64,000 nt of DNA from Roseivivax isoporae LMG 25204 (GTDB lineage: Bacteria > Pseudomonadota > Alphaproteobacteria > Rhodobacterales > Rhodobacteraceae). How positions within the stretch are numbered: the stretch's first letter is position 1; each line of letters starts with the position of its first letter. The stretch spans positions 62,001 through 126,000 of the forward strand of contig NZ_JAME01000009.1 of the NCBI RefSeq assembly GCF_000521865.1, given 5' to 3'. A program made the translations under genes and the position numbers. This document shows positions 45,589 to 53,412 of the stretch, in pieces. The notes below the pieces were generated by a model. The model did not search any database, was not told where the DNA came from, and was given only the letters and a program-made list of their open reading frames with translations.

Positions 45589-46497
45589 ATGCAAGAGAAG
45601 ACCGATCGCAACCTGCCGAATGTTCGCACCGCGATCTTTCCAGTTGCGGGTCTCGGCACGCGCTTCCTGCCTGCCACCAAGTCGACCCCGAAAGAGCTTC
45701 TTCCGGTGCTCGACCGCCCGCTGATCCAGTTCGCCATCGACGAGGCGCGCGCGGCCGGCATCGAGCGCATGATCTTCGTGAGCCATCCGTCCAAGGACGC
45801 GATCGAGCGGTATGTCCGCGAGGACGTCGACCTCGAGGAGACGCTGCGCGCGAAGGGCAAGGACGCCCTCGCCGACATGCTGCACGACAACGCGCTCTGC
45901 GAAGGCTCGGTCGACGTGCGCTTCGTGATGCAGCCCGAGCCGCTGGGTTTGGGCCATGCGGTGCTCTGCGCCGCGGACGAGGTCCTGCCGGGCCCGGTGG
46001 CCGTGATCCTGCCCGACGATCTGATCCTCGGCGAGCCCGGCTGCCTGAGCGAGATGATCGCGGCCTACGACCCGGTCAAGGCGGGCCACATGGTCGCGAC
46101 CATGCAGGTCGAGGCGGAAGCGGTCAAAAGCTACGGCGTCCTGTCCGTCACCGGCCGCGACGGCGCGCTGATCCTGTCCGACGGCATGGTCGAGAAGCCC
46201 GATCCGGCCGACGCGCCTTCGCGCCAGGCCGTGGTCGGCCGCTACGTGCTCGACGGCACGATCTTCGACGACCTGCGAGGCCTCCCGCCCGGCGCGGGCG
46301 GCGAAATCCAGCTGACCGACGCCATCGCGCGCGGCGTGGGCACGGTGGGCCTGTGCGGCTTCCGGTTCACCGGCACGCGCTACGATTGCGGATCCAAGAA
46401 GGGAATGCTGCAGGCGACGATCGCCTATGCCGGCCAGCACCCCGAGTTCCGCGAGACGCTGGCCACCTCGAACGCGGGCATGCTTGCCGCCGAATGA
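45589..46497 (+). CDS. galU: UTP--glucose-1-phosphate uridylyltransferase
   Basis: Makes UDP-glucose from UTP and glucose 1-phosphate. The ATG at 45589 is chosen over an upstream GTG because AAGGAG lies 7 bases before it. 302 residues. Signature loop GLGTRFLPATKSTPKE, then LPVLDRPLIQFAIDEA, EPLGLGHAVLCA, ILPDDLILGEPGCL and YDCGSKKGMLQA. It is transcribed away from the glucosylglycerol operon and ends at a hairpin. Confidence 0.96.
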   Translation: MQEKTDRNLPNVRTAIFPVAGLGTRFLPATKSTPKELLPVLDRPLIQFAIDEARAAGIERMIFVSHPSKDAIERYVREDVDLEETLRAKGKDALADMLHDNALCEGSVDVRFVMQPEPLGLGHAVLCAADEVLPGPVAVILPDDLILGEPGCLSEMIAAYDPVKAGHMVATMQVEAEAVKSYGVLSVTGRDGALILSDGMVEKPDPADAPSRQAVVGRYVLDGTIFDDLRGLPPGAGGEIQLTDAIARGVGTVGLCGFRFTGTRYDCGSKKGMLQATIAYAGQHPEFRETLATSNAGMLAAE

Positions 46498-46518
46498 TCC
46501 TCCGGACACGGAGCGGAG

Positions 46519-46543
46519 AAGGCCGGCGCGGCGCGCCGGCCTT
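46519..46543. terminator. Terminator between galU and the PAS protein gene
   Basis: AAGGCCGGCGC pairs perfectly over 11 bp with GCGCCGGCCTT around a GGC loop. The flanking AA and TT give a weak U-tail in either direction. Positioned between convergent genes, it can serve both. Confidence 0.7.
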
Positions 46544-46555
46544 TCCTGTTCGGTG

Positions 46556-47263
46556 TCAGTCGTTCGACACGACCAGCCGCAGGTAGGGGACCGGCCCCGC
46601 GGCCGCCGGCGCGTGCAGGAAGGGCCGGGCGGGCTCCGACAGTCCGCGCTGGGGCGCGACGCCGGTGTCCGCATGGCCACGCGGGGCGTCGAGCGCCGGC
46701 AGCTGCAGGCCCTGCGGCGCCACCCGCCCATGGGTCGCATGCGCGACCTCGAACCGCCGCGGCGCACGGCCGAGCTGCCCGTGCGAGACAAGCCCGCCCA
46801 AGGCCCGGTCGATGCGTCCGGTATCCGAGCGCAGCGGCAGCAGGATCAGGTCGGCCGCCAGCGGCGGGTTGCGCAGCCGCCGTTCCGGCGCGAGGTCGAG
46901 CCGCAGCGTCTCGGGCCCCGCGAAGACGCGCTCGAGCGCCTCGGCCAGCGCGTCGCGGCTCGGCGGGGCGATGAAGGCCGAAAGCGGCAGACCTGCCGCC
47001 TCCATGCCCATGAGGTCGGACAGGTGCGTGCCGCTCACGCGCAGCCGGACGATGCCGCGCCCGATCCGCTCGGCGAGAAAGGCATGCGACAGCGCGTCCT
47101 GCATGCCGCGGGGGTCGACCTGGTCGCGGAACGGCACGTCGCCGCACTGGTCGGCCAGCGCCCGCCAATAGGTCTCGATCATGCGCAGCGGCGCCTGGCG
47201 CCGCTCACGCTCGCGCTCGGACATCGACACGACCCCCGACCCCCTCACGTCCTTCCCGAACAT
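46556..47263 (-). CDS. PAS_5-family PAS-domain protein
   Basis: 235 residues. One PAS-like domain of the alphaproteobacterial PAS_5 type, about residues 25-175: MIETYWRALADQCGDVPFRD, VDPRGMQDALSHAFLAERIG, RGIVRLRVSGTHLSDLMGME, PERRLRNPPLAADLILLPLR. No output domain is attached, so it may act as a free sensor or partner. The remaining tail is Pro/Ala/Gly-rich and poorly conserved. The start at 47263 has GAGAGGA seven bases before it. A perfect CtrA-type box lies 66 bases upstream of the start codon, which suggests cell-cycle or CtrA control. Confidence 0.8.
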   Translation of the reverse strand: MFGKDVRGSGVVSMSERERERRQAPLRMIETYWRALADQCGDVPFRDQVDPRGMQDALSHAFLAERIGRGIVRLRVSGTHLSDLMGMEAAGLPLSAFIAPPSRDALAEALERVFAGPETLRLDLAPERRLRNPPLAADLILLPLRSDTGRIDRALGGLVSHGQLGRAPRRFEVAHATHGRVAPQGLQLPALDAPRGHADTGVAPQRGLSEPARPFLHAPAAAGPVPYLRLVVSND

Positions 47264-47328
47264 CCCGCCGTCCTCTCAACGGGTGCGGATCGCAGGACCT
47301 CCGGCGATCGACGATGCACCCACGTGCC

Positions 47329-47343
47329 TTAACAAAACCTTAA
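47329..47343. promoter_or_regulatory. CtrA-type box (TTAA-N7-TTAA)
   Basis: TTAACAAAACCTTAA is a perfect match to the full CtrA recognition pattern TTAA-N7-TTAA. It lies in the divergent gap between the PAS-protein gene (start 47263, minus) and yicC (start 47470, plus). It is the only perfect instance I noticed in an intergenic region of this window. Confidence 0.65.
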
Positions 47344-47469
47344 TTAGACTTATTTGCGCCGCATTTCGCGCCATTTCGAACGAACTGGTTAACATCCGGC
47401 CGCGCTTGCCATGCGCGGACGGCTCGCGTAGGTCCGAGACCGGAAGTTGGGACGTTACGGGACTGTGAC

Positions 47470-48360
47470 ATGCGGCAGTCGATGACGGGATTTGCCTCCG
47501 GGCAGGGATCGGACGCCGGGTTTCGCTGGGCGTGGGAAATGCGCGGCGTCAACGGCAAGGGGTTCGACCTGCGCATGCGACTTCCGGACTGGGTCGAGGG
47601 GCTCGATCCGCTGCTGCGCGCGCTGGTGCAGGAGCGTGTGGCGCGCGGATCGGTCACCGTGAACCTGCGCGTGCAGGCCGACGACGCCGAGGCCGCGCCG
47701 GTCCTGTCCGACCGCAATCTAGACCGCATCCTGAAGGCGCTGTCGCGGGTCGAGGCCGAGGCAACGGTGCAGGGCGTGACGCTCGCACCCTCGAGCGCGG
47801 CCGACATCCTCTGCATGCGCGGCGTGATGGAGATCGCGCAGGAGCCGACCGATGTCGAAGCCCTGCGCACGGTTCTGGTCGCGGATTTCGAGCGGATCCT
47901 GAGCGAGTTCGTCGCCATGCGGCAGGAGGAGGGCCGCGCGCTCGACACGATGCTGGGTGCGCACCTGACCGAGATCGAGGCGCTCGTGCGCGATGCCGAG
48001 GCCGCGGCCGCGGCGCGGTCGGACGAGGCGCGTGCCCGCCTTGCCCAGCAGCTTGCCCGCGTGGTCGAGACCGTCGACAGCATCGACGAGGCCCGGATCG
48101 CGCAGGAACTGGCGCTCATTGCCGTGAAGGCCGACGTGACCGAGGAGATCGACCGCCTGCGCGTGCACGTGGATGCCGCGCGGGCGCTCCTCGCGGGCAG
48201 CGGGCCAATCGGGCGCAAGCTCGACTTCCTGATGCAGGAATTCAACCGCGAGGCCAACACGCTCTGCTCCAAGGCGGGGTCGGCACCGCTGACGCAGATC
48301 GGGCTCGCGCTCAAGGCGGTGATCGACCGCATGCGCGAGCAGGTCCAGAACGTGGAGTGA
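47470..48360 (+). CDS. yicC: YicC-family endoribonuclease
   Basis: 296 residues with the family's N-terminal [13 protein letters not shown] and the [16 protein letters not shown] segment, and the C-terminal DUF1732 part with [20 protein letters not shown] and ending in [10 protein letters not shown]. YicC/YloC proteins form a hexameric RNase in recent work. It is followed after five bases by gmk, a common bacterial pair. Confidence 0.94.
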   Translation: MRQSMTGFASGQGSDAGFRWAWEMRGVNGKGFDLRMRLPDWVEGLDPLLRALVQERVARGSVTVNLRVQADDAEAAPVLSDRNLDRILKALSRVEAEATVQGVTLAPSSAADILCMRGVMEIAQEPTDVEALRTVLVADFERILSEFVAMRQEEGRALDTMLGAHLTEIEALVRDAEAAAAARSDEARARLAQQLARVVETVDSIDEARIAQELALIAVKADVTEEIDRLRVHVDAARALLAGSGPIGRKLDFLMQEFNREANTLCSKAGSAPLTQIGLALKAVIDRMREQVQNVE

Positions 48361-48365
48361 CCGCC

Positions 48366-49016
48366 ATGGCCAGCGAGCGGCGGGGCCTGCTCATCATCCT
48401 GTCGTCGCCTTCGGGCGCGGGAAAGTCGACCCTCGCGCGGCGGCTGCGCGCCTGGGACGACCGCATCGTGTTCTCCGTCTCGGCGACCACGCGTCCACCG
48501 CGCCCGGGCGAGGAGGACGGCGTCGACTACCATTTCCTGACCGAGAGCGCCTTCAAGAAGGAGGTCGCGGCCGGCGGCATGCTGGAACACGCCCACGTCT
48601 TCGGCAATTTCTACGGCTCGCCGAAGCCGCCGGTGCGCGCGGCGATCGAGCAGGGGCATGACGTGCTCTTCGACATCGACTGGCAGGGCGCGCAGCAGAT
48701 CCGCAATTCAGAGCTCGGCCTGCACACGCTGTCGATCTTCCTGCTGCCGCCCTCCATCGCCGAGCTCAAGCGCCGGCTCGAGAGCCGCGGACAGGACAGC
48801 GCCGAAACCATCGCGCGCCGCATGCAGAAGAGCTGGGACGAGATCAGCCACTGGGACGGCTACGATTTCGTGCTCGTGAATGCGGATCTGGACGAGACCG
48901 AGGCGCGCCTCAAATCCATCGTCACCGCGGCGCGCCTGCGGCGCAGCCAGCAGCCGGGGCTCACCGAGCATGTCCGCCGGCTGCAGGCGGAATTCGAGGA
49001 CGGAGGCACGCCATGA
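48366..49016 (+). CDS. gmk: Guanylate kinase
   Basis: Phosphorylates GMP to GDP, linking to guaB in guanine nucleotide synthesis. 216 residues. P-loop SPSGAGKST (residues 14-22), GMP-binding [20 protein letters not shown], and [11 protein letters not shown] and [16 protein letters not shown] for the lid and core. It ends in an ATGA overlap with the carbonic-anhydrase-like gene. Confidence 0.97.
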   Translation: MASERRGLLIILSSPSGAGKSTLARRLRAWDDRIVFSVSATTRPPRPGEEDGVDYHFLTESAFKKEVAAGGMLEHAHVFGNFYGSPKPPVRAAIEQGHDVLFDIDWQGAQQIRNSELGLHTLSIFLLPPSIAELKRRLESRGQDSAETIARRMQKSWDEISHWDGYDFVLVNADLDETEARLKSIVTAARLRRSQQPGLTEHVRRLQAEFEDGGTP

Positions 49017-49534
49017 CGCTCTACTCCCTGGACGGGCGGGTGCCCGAGATTGCCGAGGATGCCTGGGTCGCGCCCGATGCGAACGTGATCGGCGACGTGC
49101 GGCTCGCGCCGGGCGCGTCGGTATGGTTCGGGGCGACGCTGCGGGGCGACAACGAGCCCATCGCCATCGGCGAGGGCACGAACGTGCAGGAAAACGTCGT
49201 GTGCCATACCGACATGGGCTGCCCGCTCACGGTGGGCGCAGGCTGCACCATCGGACACAAGGTCATGCTGCACGGCTGCACCATCGGCGACAACGTCCTG
49301 ATCGGCATGGGCGCGACGGTGCTGAACCGGGCCCGGATCGGCGCGAACTGCCTGATCGGGGCGGGCGCGCTCGTTACCGAGGGCAAGGAGATCCCCGAGG
49401 GCAGCCTCGTGATGGGCATGCCGGGCAAGGTCGTCCGGGCGCTGACCGAGGACGAGATCGAGGGTCTGCGCCGCTCCGCCCGCGGCTACCGGGGCAACGC
49501 CGCCCGGTTCCGCGCGGGTCTCGCACCGCTCTGA
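49013..49534 (+). CDS. Gamma-class carbonic anhydrase-like protein
   Basis: 173 residues built of left-handed beta-helix hexapeptides ([39 protein letters not shown]). Possible zinc histidines are in VVCHTD and in [10 protein letters not shown], the usual three-His set of gamma carbonic anhydrases. The C-terminal helix ([16 protein letters not shown]) is typical of the YrdA/PaaY-like branch. Some members hydrate CO2; for others activity is unproven. Co-translated with gmk. Confidence 0.9.
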   Translation: MTLYSLDGRVPEIAEDAWVAPDANVIGDVRLAPGASVWFGATLRGDNEPIAIGEGTNVQENVVCHTDMGCPLTVGAGCTIGHKVMLHGCTIGDNVLIGMGATVLNRARIGANCLIGAGALVTEGKEIPEGSLVMGMPGKVVRALTEDEIEGLRRSARGYRGNAARFRAGLAPL

Positions 49535-49557
49535 TCCCGCGTCCACCCCGCGGGATC
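49533..49557. terminator. Hairpin after the carbonic-anhydrase-like gene
   Basis: GATCCCGCG and CGCGGGATC form a perfect 9-bp stem with a 7-base loop, overlapping the stop codon of the preceding gene. No T run. A TATATA box at 49573-49578 just beyond may belong to a promoter for the next gene. Confidence 0.45.
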
Positions 49558-49622
49558 CGCCGAACGTACCACTATATAGATCCCGCGCGGCCAAGGTGCC
49601 CGCGGCCCGGAGGATGCGACAC

Positions 49623-50798
49623 GTGAAGAAGACCCTGATGCGGCCCGTCGGCCTGCCCGAGAGCGCCTCGCACCCGGTGGCGACGCCGCTCATGCCGTCG
49701 GTCGTGTACGCGAGCGACACGCCCGACGCGCTCGACGCGCAATACGAGGGGCGCGTCGCGGGCTACACCTATGCACGCGAGGGCCATCCGAACGCCGACG
49801 TGCTGGCCCGCCGCATCGACGCGCTCGAGGGCGCGGAAGGCGGCATCGTCACCGGGTCGGGCATGGCGGCGGTGACCGCGGCACTCATGGGGCTCCTGCG
49901 CGCGGGCGATCACGTGCTGGGGGGCGACCAGCTCTATGGCCGGTCGCTGCGGCTCATGCGGGACGACCTGCCGCGGCTCGGCATCGCCACGAGCCTCGCC
50001 GATCCGACGGACGTGGACGCGGTCGCCGCGGCGCTGCGTCCCGAGACGCGCATGGTGCTGATCGAGGTCGTCTCGAACCCGACCCTCCGCATCGCCGACC
50101 TCGACGGCATCGCGGCGCTCTGCGCCGAGCGCGGCATCCTCCTCGCGGTCGACAACACCTTCACCACGCCGGCCGCGATCCGGCCGATGGAGCGCGGCGC
50201 GGACATCGTCATCCAGTCGGTGACGAAGCTCCTTGCCGGGCACTCGGATGTCACGCTCGGCTGGGTGGCGGCGAGATCGCCCGAAGACCGCAAGCGGATG
50301 TACGATTTCGCGGTGACCACCGGCATGACCGCCAGCCCCTTCGACTGCTGGCTGGCCGAACGCGGGCTCATGACCTTCGGGCTGCGCTTCGCGCAGGCGC
50401 AGGCAACGGCCGAACGGCTCGCCGCGCGGCTGGCGGACATGCCGGGCGTCCGCCGCGTGCTCTATCCCACGCGCGAGGATCATCCCGACCGCGCGCGGGC
50501 GCAGGCGGTGTTGCGCGGGCAGGGAGGCAACATGCTGAGCTTCGAGATCGAGGGCGGCCGAGCGGCGGCCAACGCCTTTGCCGCGGGCGCCGCGGGCGTG
50601 GCGTTCGCGCCGACGCTCGGCGACGTGGGCACCACGCTCTCGCACCCGGCCTCGTCCTCGCATCGCGGGCTCACGTCCGAGGCGCGCGCGGCGATCGGCG
50701 TCACCGAGGGCTTCTTTCGCGTGTCGGTGGGGCTCGAGGACGCGGACGCGCTGGCCGCCACGTTCGAGGCCGGCCTCGCGGCGGCGCGGGGCGCCTGA
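49623..50798 (+). CDS. Transsulfuration-family PLP enzyme (cystathionine lyase/synthase type)
   Basis: Cys/Met-metabolism PLP enzyme, 391 residues from GTG 49623. CGGAGG at 49608-49613 is nine bases before this GTG but touches the alternative ATG at 49614. Motifs: YTYAREGHPNADVLARRI, GSGMAAVTAALMGLL, VSNPTLRIADLDGI, AVDNTFTTPAAIRPM and SVTKLLAGHSDVTLGW with PLP lysine Lys202. Its length and sequence fit cystathionine gamma-lyase or beta-lyase rather than MetY. Exact reaction undetermined. The stop overlaps phoR (TGATG), an unusual pairing. Confidence 0.88.
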   Translation: MKKTLMRPVGLPESASHPVATPLMPSVVYASDTPDALDAQYEGRVAGYTYAREGHPNADVLARRIDALEGAEGGIVTGSGMAAVTAALMGLLRAGDHVLGGDQLYGRSLRLMRDDLPRLGIATSLADPTDVDAVAAALRPETRMVLIEVVSNPTLRIADLDGIAALCAERGILLAVDNTFTTPAAIRPMERGADIVIQSVTKLLAGHSDVTLGWVAARSPEDRKRMYDFAVTTGMTASPFDCWLAERGLMTFGLRFAQAQATAERLAARLADMPGVRRVLYPTREDHPDRARAQAVLRGQGGNMLSFEIEGGRAAANAFAAGAAGVAFAPTLGDVGTTLSHPASSSHRGLTSEARAAIGVTEGFFRVSVGLEDADALAATFEAGLAAARGA

Positions 50799-51835
50799 TG
50801 GTCGCGGCGCCGGGCAGCGTGGTCGCGGCGCTGCCGATCGCCGCGCTCTTCGTCGACAGGGACGAGCGCATCAGTGCCGCCAATCCCGAGGCGCTGGCCC
50901 TGCTCGGCCAGGCCATCGAGGGACGCCACTTCATCACGGTCCTGCGGCAGCCGCAGATCCTCGACGCCGTGGAACAGGTGGTGCGCGACGGCACGCCCCG
51001 GACCGCGCGTTACCTCTCGAACGACGGGCGGCAGGACACCACGTTCCGCGCCAGCGTGCGGGTGGTGCGCGAGGGCGGGCTCGACGGCATGCTCGTCTGC
51101 TTCGAGGACGAGACGCCGCGCGAACATGCCGAGCAGATGCGCCGCGACTTCGTGGCGAACGTGAGCCACGAGCTCAAGACGCCGCTGACGGCGCTCATCG
51201 GCTTCATCGACACGCTGAAAGGCCCGGCGCGCGCGGATGCCGCCGCGCGCGACCGATTCCTGTCCATCATGGAGAGCGAGGCGAACCGGATGAACCGGCT
51301 GGTGTCGGACCTCCTTTCGCTGAGCCGCGTCGAGGCGGAGGAGCGCGTGCGCCCGACCGCCCGCGTCGACATCGCCGGGCTTATCCGCGACAGCGTGCGC
51401 GCGCTCGAGCCGCTGGCGCAGGAGGCGGGTGTCACGGTCGAGGCCGACCTGCCCGAGAGCACGCCGGGCATCCTCGGGGACCGCGACCAGCTGCGGCAGG
51501 TTCTGCAGAACCTGATCGAGAACGCGATCAAGTATTCCGGCCGCGGCGCCGTCGCGCGGGTCTCGCTGACCGGGCCCGCCTACGAGCCGCGGGTGCGCGG
51601 CCACGGCGTGCGCATCCAGGTGACCGACAGCGGGCCGGGAATCGACCCGATCCACATCCCGCGGCTCACCGAGCGGTTCTACCGCGTCGACGCCCACCGC
51701 TCGCGCGAGCGGGGCGGCACGGGGCTGGGGCTCGCAATCGTCAAGCACATCGTGAACCGCCATCGCGGCCGGCTGCTCGTGGACAGCACGCCGGGCGAGG
51801 GCGCGCAGTTCACCGTGGTCCTGCCCACCGGCTGA
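50798..51835 (+). CDS. phoR: Phosphate-regulon sensor histidine kinase PhoR (soluble form)
   Basis: 345 residues: an N-terminal PAS domain (about 8-105, VVAALPIAALFVDRDERISA), a HisKA domain with the phospho-acceptor His124 in FVANVSHELKTPLTALIGF, and an HATPase domain with N box LIENAIKYS, G1 DSGPGID and G2 GGTGLGLAIVKHIV. No transmembrane helix is present, unlike E. coli PhoR, so it would have to sense the Pst complex through PhoU or PstB. Identity as PhoR rests on the following pst-phoUB locus. Confidence 0.9.
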   Translation: MVAAPGSVVAALPIAALFVDRDERISAANPEALALLGQAIEGRHFITVLRQPQILDAVEQVVRDGTPRTARYLSNDGRQDTTFRASVRVVREGGLDGMLVCFEDETPREHAEQMRRDFVANVSHELKTPLTALIGFIDTLKGPARADAAARDRFLSIMESEANRMNRLVSDLLSLSRVEAEERVRPTARVDIAGLIRDSVRALEPLAQEAGVTVEADLPESTPGILGDRDQLRQVLQNLIENAIKYSGRGAVARVSLTGPAYEPRVRGHGVRIQVTDSGPGIDPIHIPRLTERFYRVDAHRSRERGGTGLGLAIVKHIVNRHRGRLLVDSTPGEGAQFTVVLPTG

Positions 51836-52290
51836 CGCTGCCCCCACGTCAGTGCGCCGCACCGGACGGACCGCGCAGCAAAATGTGCCGGATGACGTGG
51901 CGACAGGCCATTCTCGTCACACCGTCCGGGGCCGTGTCACGGGCGGTCGGGCCTCGCCCGTCATGGCTGCGCCGTCGGACGATCCGCGCGAGGTACGGAG
52001 CCCGATCGCGGCATCTGTGCCTCAATCCAGATAAAATATCGTGATAACAGATTCTTAAGGGCCAACCAGGGTGCTGCCCGGCTCGCTCATGTTCCGCGGC
52101 GTAAGTCGACCCGCGTCCCGACGTGCGGGCTTCCGCCGACGACCGCGGCGATGGCCAGCACCCCGCGGGGCGGGGCAAGGTGCGTCATAAAAGATTTACA
52201 ATTCCGTCACATACCCGAGACGGACGGCCTCTAGGCGGTGGCTGAGCCGGTCGTAAGGCCGGCCCGACAATCAAATTCCTGGGAGTCACC
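51836..52290. other. Intergenic region upstream of pstS
   Basis: 455 bases without a credible gene. The last about 110 bases contain the Pho box (52182-52210) and the pstS leader. An A/T-rich patch at about 52028-52057 (AAAATATCGTGATAACAG) may hold a second promoter. No phoR terminator with a T run is visible. Confidence 0.5.
52182..52210 (+). promoter_or_regulatory. Pho box (PhoB site) of the pst operon
   Basis: Three heptamers in 11-base register, separated by A/T-rich tetramers: GCGTCAT-AAAA-GATTTAC-AATT-CCGTCAC. This matches the alphaproteobacterial Pho box pattern of CTGTCAT-like direct repeats with four-base spacers. It lies 81-109 bases before the pstS ATG. PhoB, encoded at the end of the operon, would bind and activate in phosphate limitation. 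Confidence 0.8.
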
Positions 52291-53337
52291 ATGACCAACC
52301 TCAAACTGTCCGCCTCCGTGGCCGCGCTCGCACTCGTCTCCGCGACCGCAGTTGCCGCACAGGGCCGTGACGCGATCCGCATCGTTGGTTCTTCGACCGT
52401 GTTTCCGTACACGCAAGCGGTTGCCGAGCAATTCTCCAGCTCCACCGACTTCCCGTCGCCGGTCGTTGAATCGACGGGGACCGGCGGTGGCATGCAGATC
52501 TTCTGCGAAGGCATCGGCGAAGCGCATCCGGACATCACCGGCGCGTCGCGCGGCATGACCGCTGGCGAGTTCGAGCTCTGCCAGCAGAACGGCGTCGAGA
52601 GCATCACGCAGGCGAACATCGGTTCCGATGGCCTGTCGATCGCGATCTCGCGTGACAACGAGTTCGACTGGGACCTCAGCCTGGCCGAAGTCTACCAGGC
52701 GCTTGCCGCCCAGGTTCCGGTCGATGGCGAGTGGGTCGACAACCCGTACACCATGTGGAACGAGATCAACTCGGACCTGCCGGAAGTCGAGATCCTCGCC
52801 TACGGCCCCCCGCCGACCTCGGGCACCCGCGACGCCTTCGTCGAGCTGGCGATGCACGCCGGCTGTGAAGAGCTGCCCTACGTCCAGGAAGGCGGCTTCG
52901 ACGGCGACTGGGTCGAAGAGAACTGCTCGCGCATGCGCCAGGACGGCCCCTTCGTCGAGGCCGGCGAGAACGACAACCTGATCGTTCAGCGCCTGACCGC
53001 AGACGCGAACGCCGTGGGCATCTTCGGCTACTCGTTCCTCTTCGAGAACCAGGACGCCCTCAAGGCCGTGTCGATCAACGGCGTCCAGCCCGACCCGGAC
53101 ACCATCGCATCGGGCGACTACCCGATCTCGCGCCCGCTGTACTTCTACGTGAAGAACGCGCACCGCGGCGTGATCCCGGGCCTCAACGAGTTCATCGAAG
53201 AGTACATGTCGGAAGACGCCATGGCACCGGGCGGCTACCTGACCGAGCGCGGCATGGTTGCTCTGAGCGATGAGCGCCGCGCAGAGGTTCAGGAGAACGT
53301 CCTGAACGGCGCCGAGATGGAAGCGCCTGCCGAGTAA
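52291..53337 (+). CDS. pstS: Periplasmic phosphate-binding protein
   Basis: 348 residues with signal peptide 1-24 (MTNLKLSASVAALALVSATA, cut near VAA). Phosphate-binding loops typical of PstS: IVGSSTVFPYTQAVAEQF, ESTGTGGGMQIFCEGIG, ITGASRGM and PPPTSGTRDAFVEL. Compared with its neighbours, its codon use is less GC-biased, typical of a highly expressed gene. GGGAG sits before the ATG. It is followed by a hairpin that could let pstS be expressed above the permease genes. Confidence 0.96.
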   Translation: MTNLKLSASVAALALVSATAVAAQGRDAIRIVGSSTVFPYTQAVAEQFSSSTDFPSPVVESTGTGGGMQIFCEGIGEAHPDITGASRGMTAGEFELCQQNGVESITQANIGSDGLSIAISRDNEFDWDLSLAEVYQALAAQVPVDGEWVDNPYTMWNEINSDLPEVEILAYGPPPTSGTRDAFVELAMHAGCEELPYVQEGGFDGDWVEENCSRMRQDGPFVEAGENDNLIVQRLTADANAVGIFGYSFLFENQDALKAVSINGVQPDPDTIASGDYPISRPLYFYVKNAHRGVIPGLNEFIEEYMSEDAMAPGGYLTERGMVALSDERRAEVQENVLNGAEMEAPAE

Positions 53338-53361
53338 GGCGCCGGCGTACCGCACGCATCA

Positions 53362-53393
53362 GCCCGGTCGCCACACGTGGCGATCGGGCGTTT
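53362..53393 (+). terminator. Hairpin between pstS and pstC (attenuator)
   Basis: GCCCGGTCGCCA pairs with TGGCGATCGGGC (12 bp, one G-T wobble) around loop CACG, followed by GTTT. Located 25 bases after pstS, it probably ends or stabilises part of the pstS message and lowers downstream expression. Confidence 0.7.
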
Positions 53394-53412
53394 CCAATTG
53401 ACAGGGCTGGTC

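Noticed and set aside
51849-52178. 109-codon minus-strand frame upstream of pstS
   Set aside because: Arg/Pro-rich translation with no recognisable domain and no ribosome site; overlaps the regulatory region.
53377-53412. GTG upstream start for pstC
   Set aside because: The GTG is in the loop of the pstS-pstC hairpin and lacks a ribosome site; ATG 53413 gives the usual hydrophobic start.
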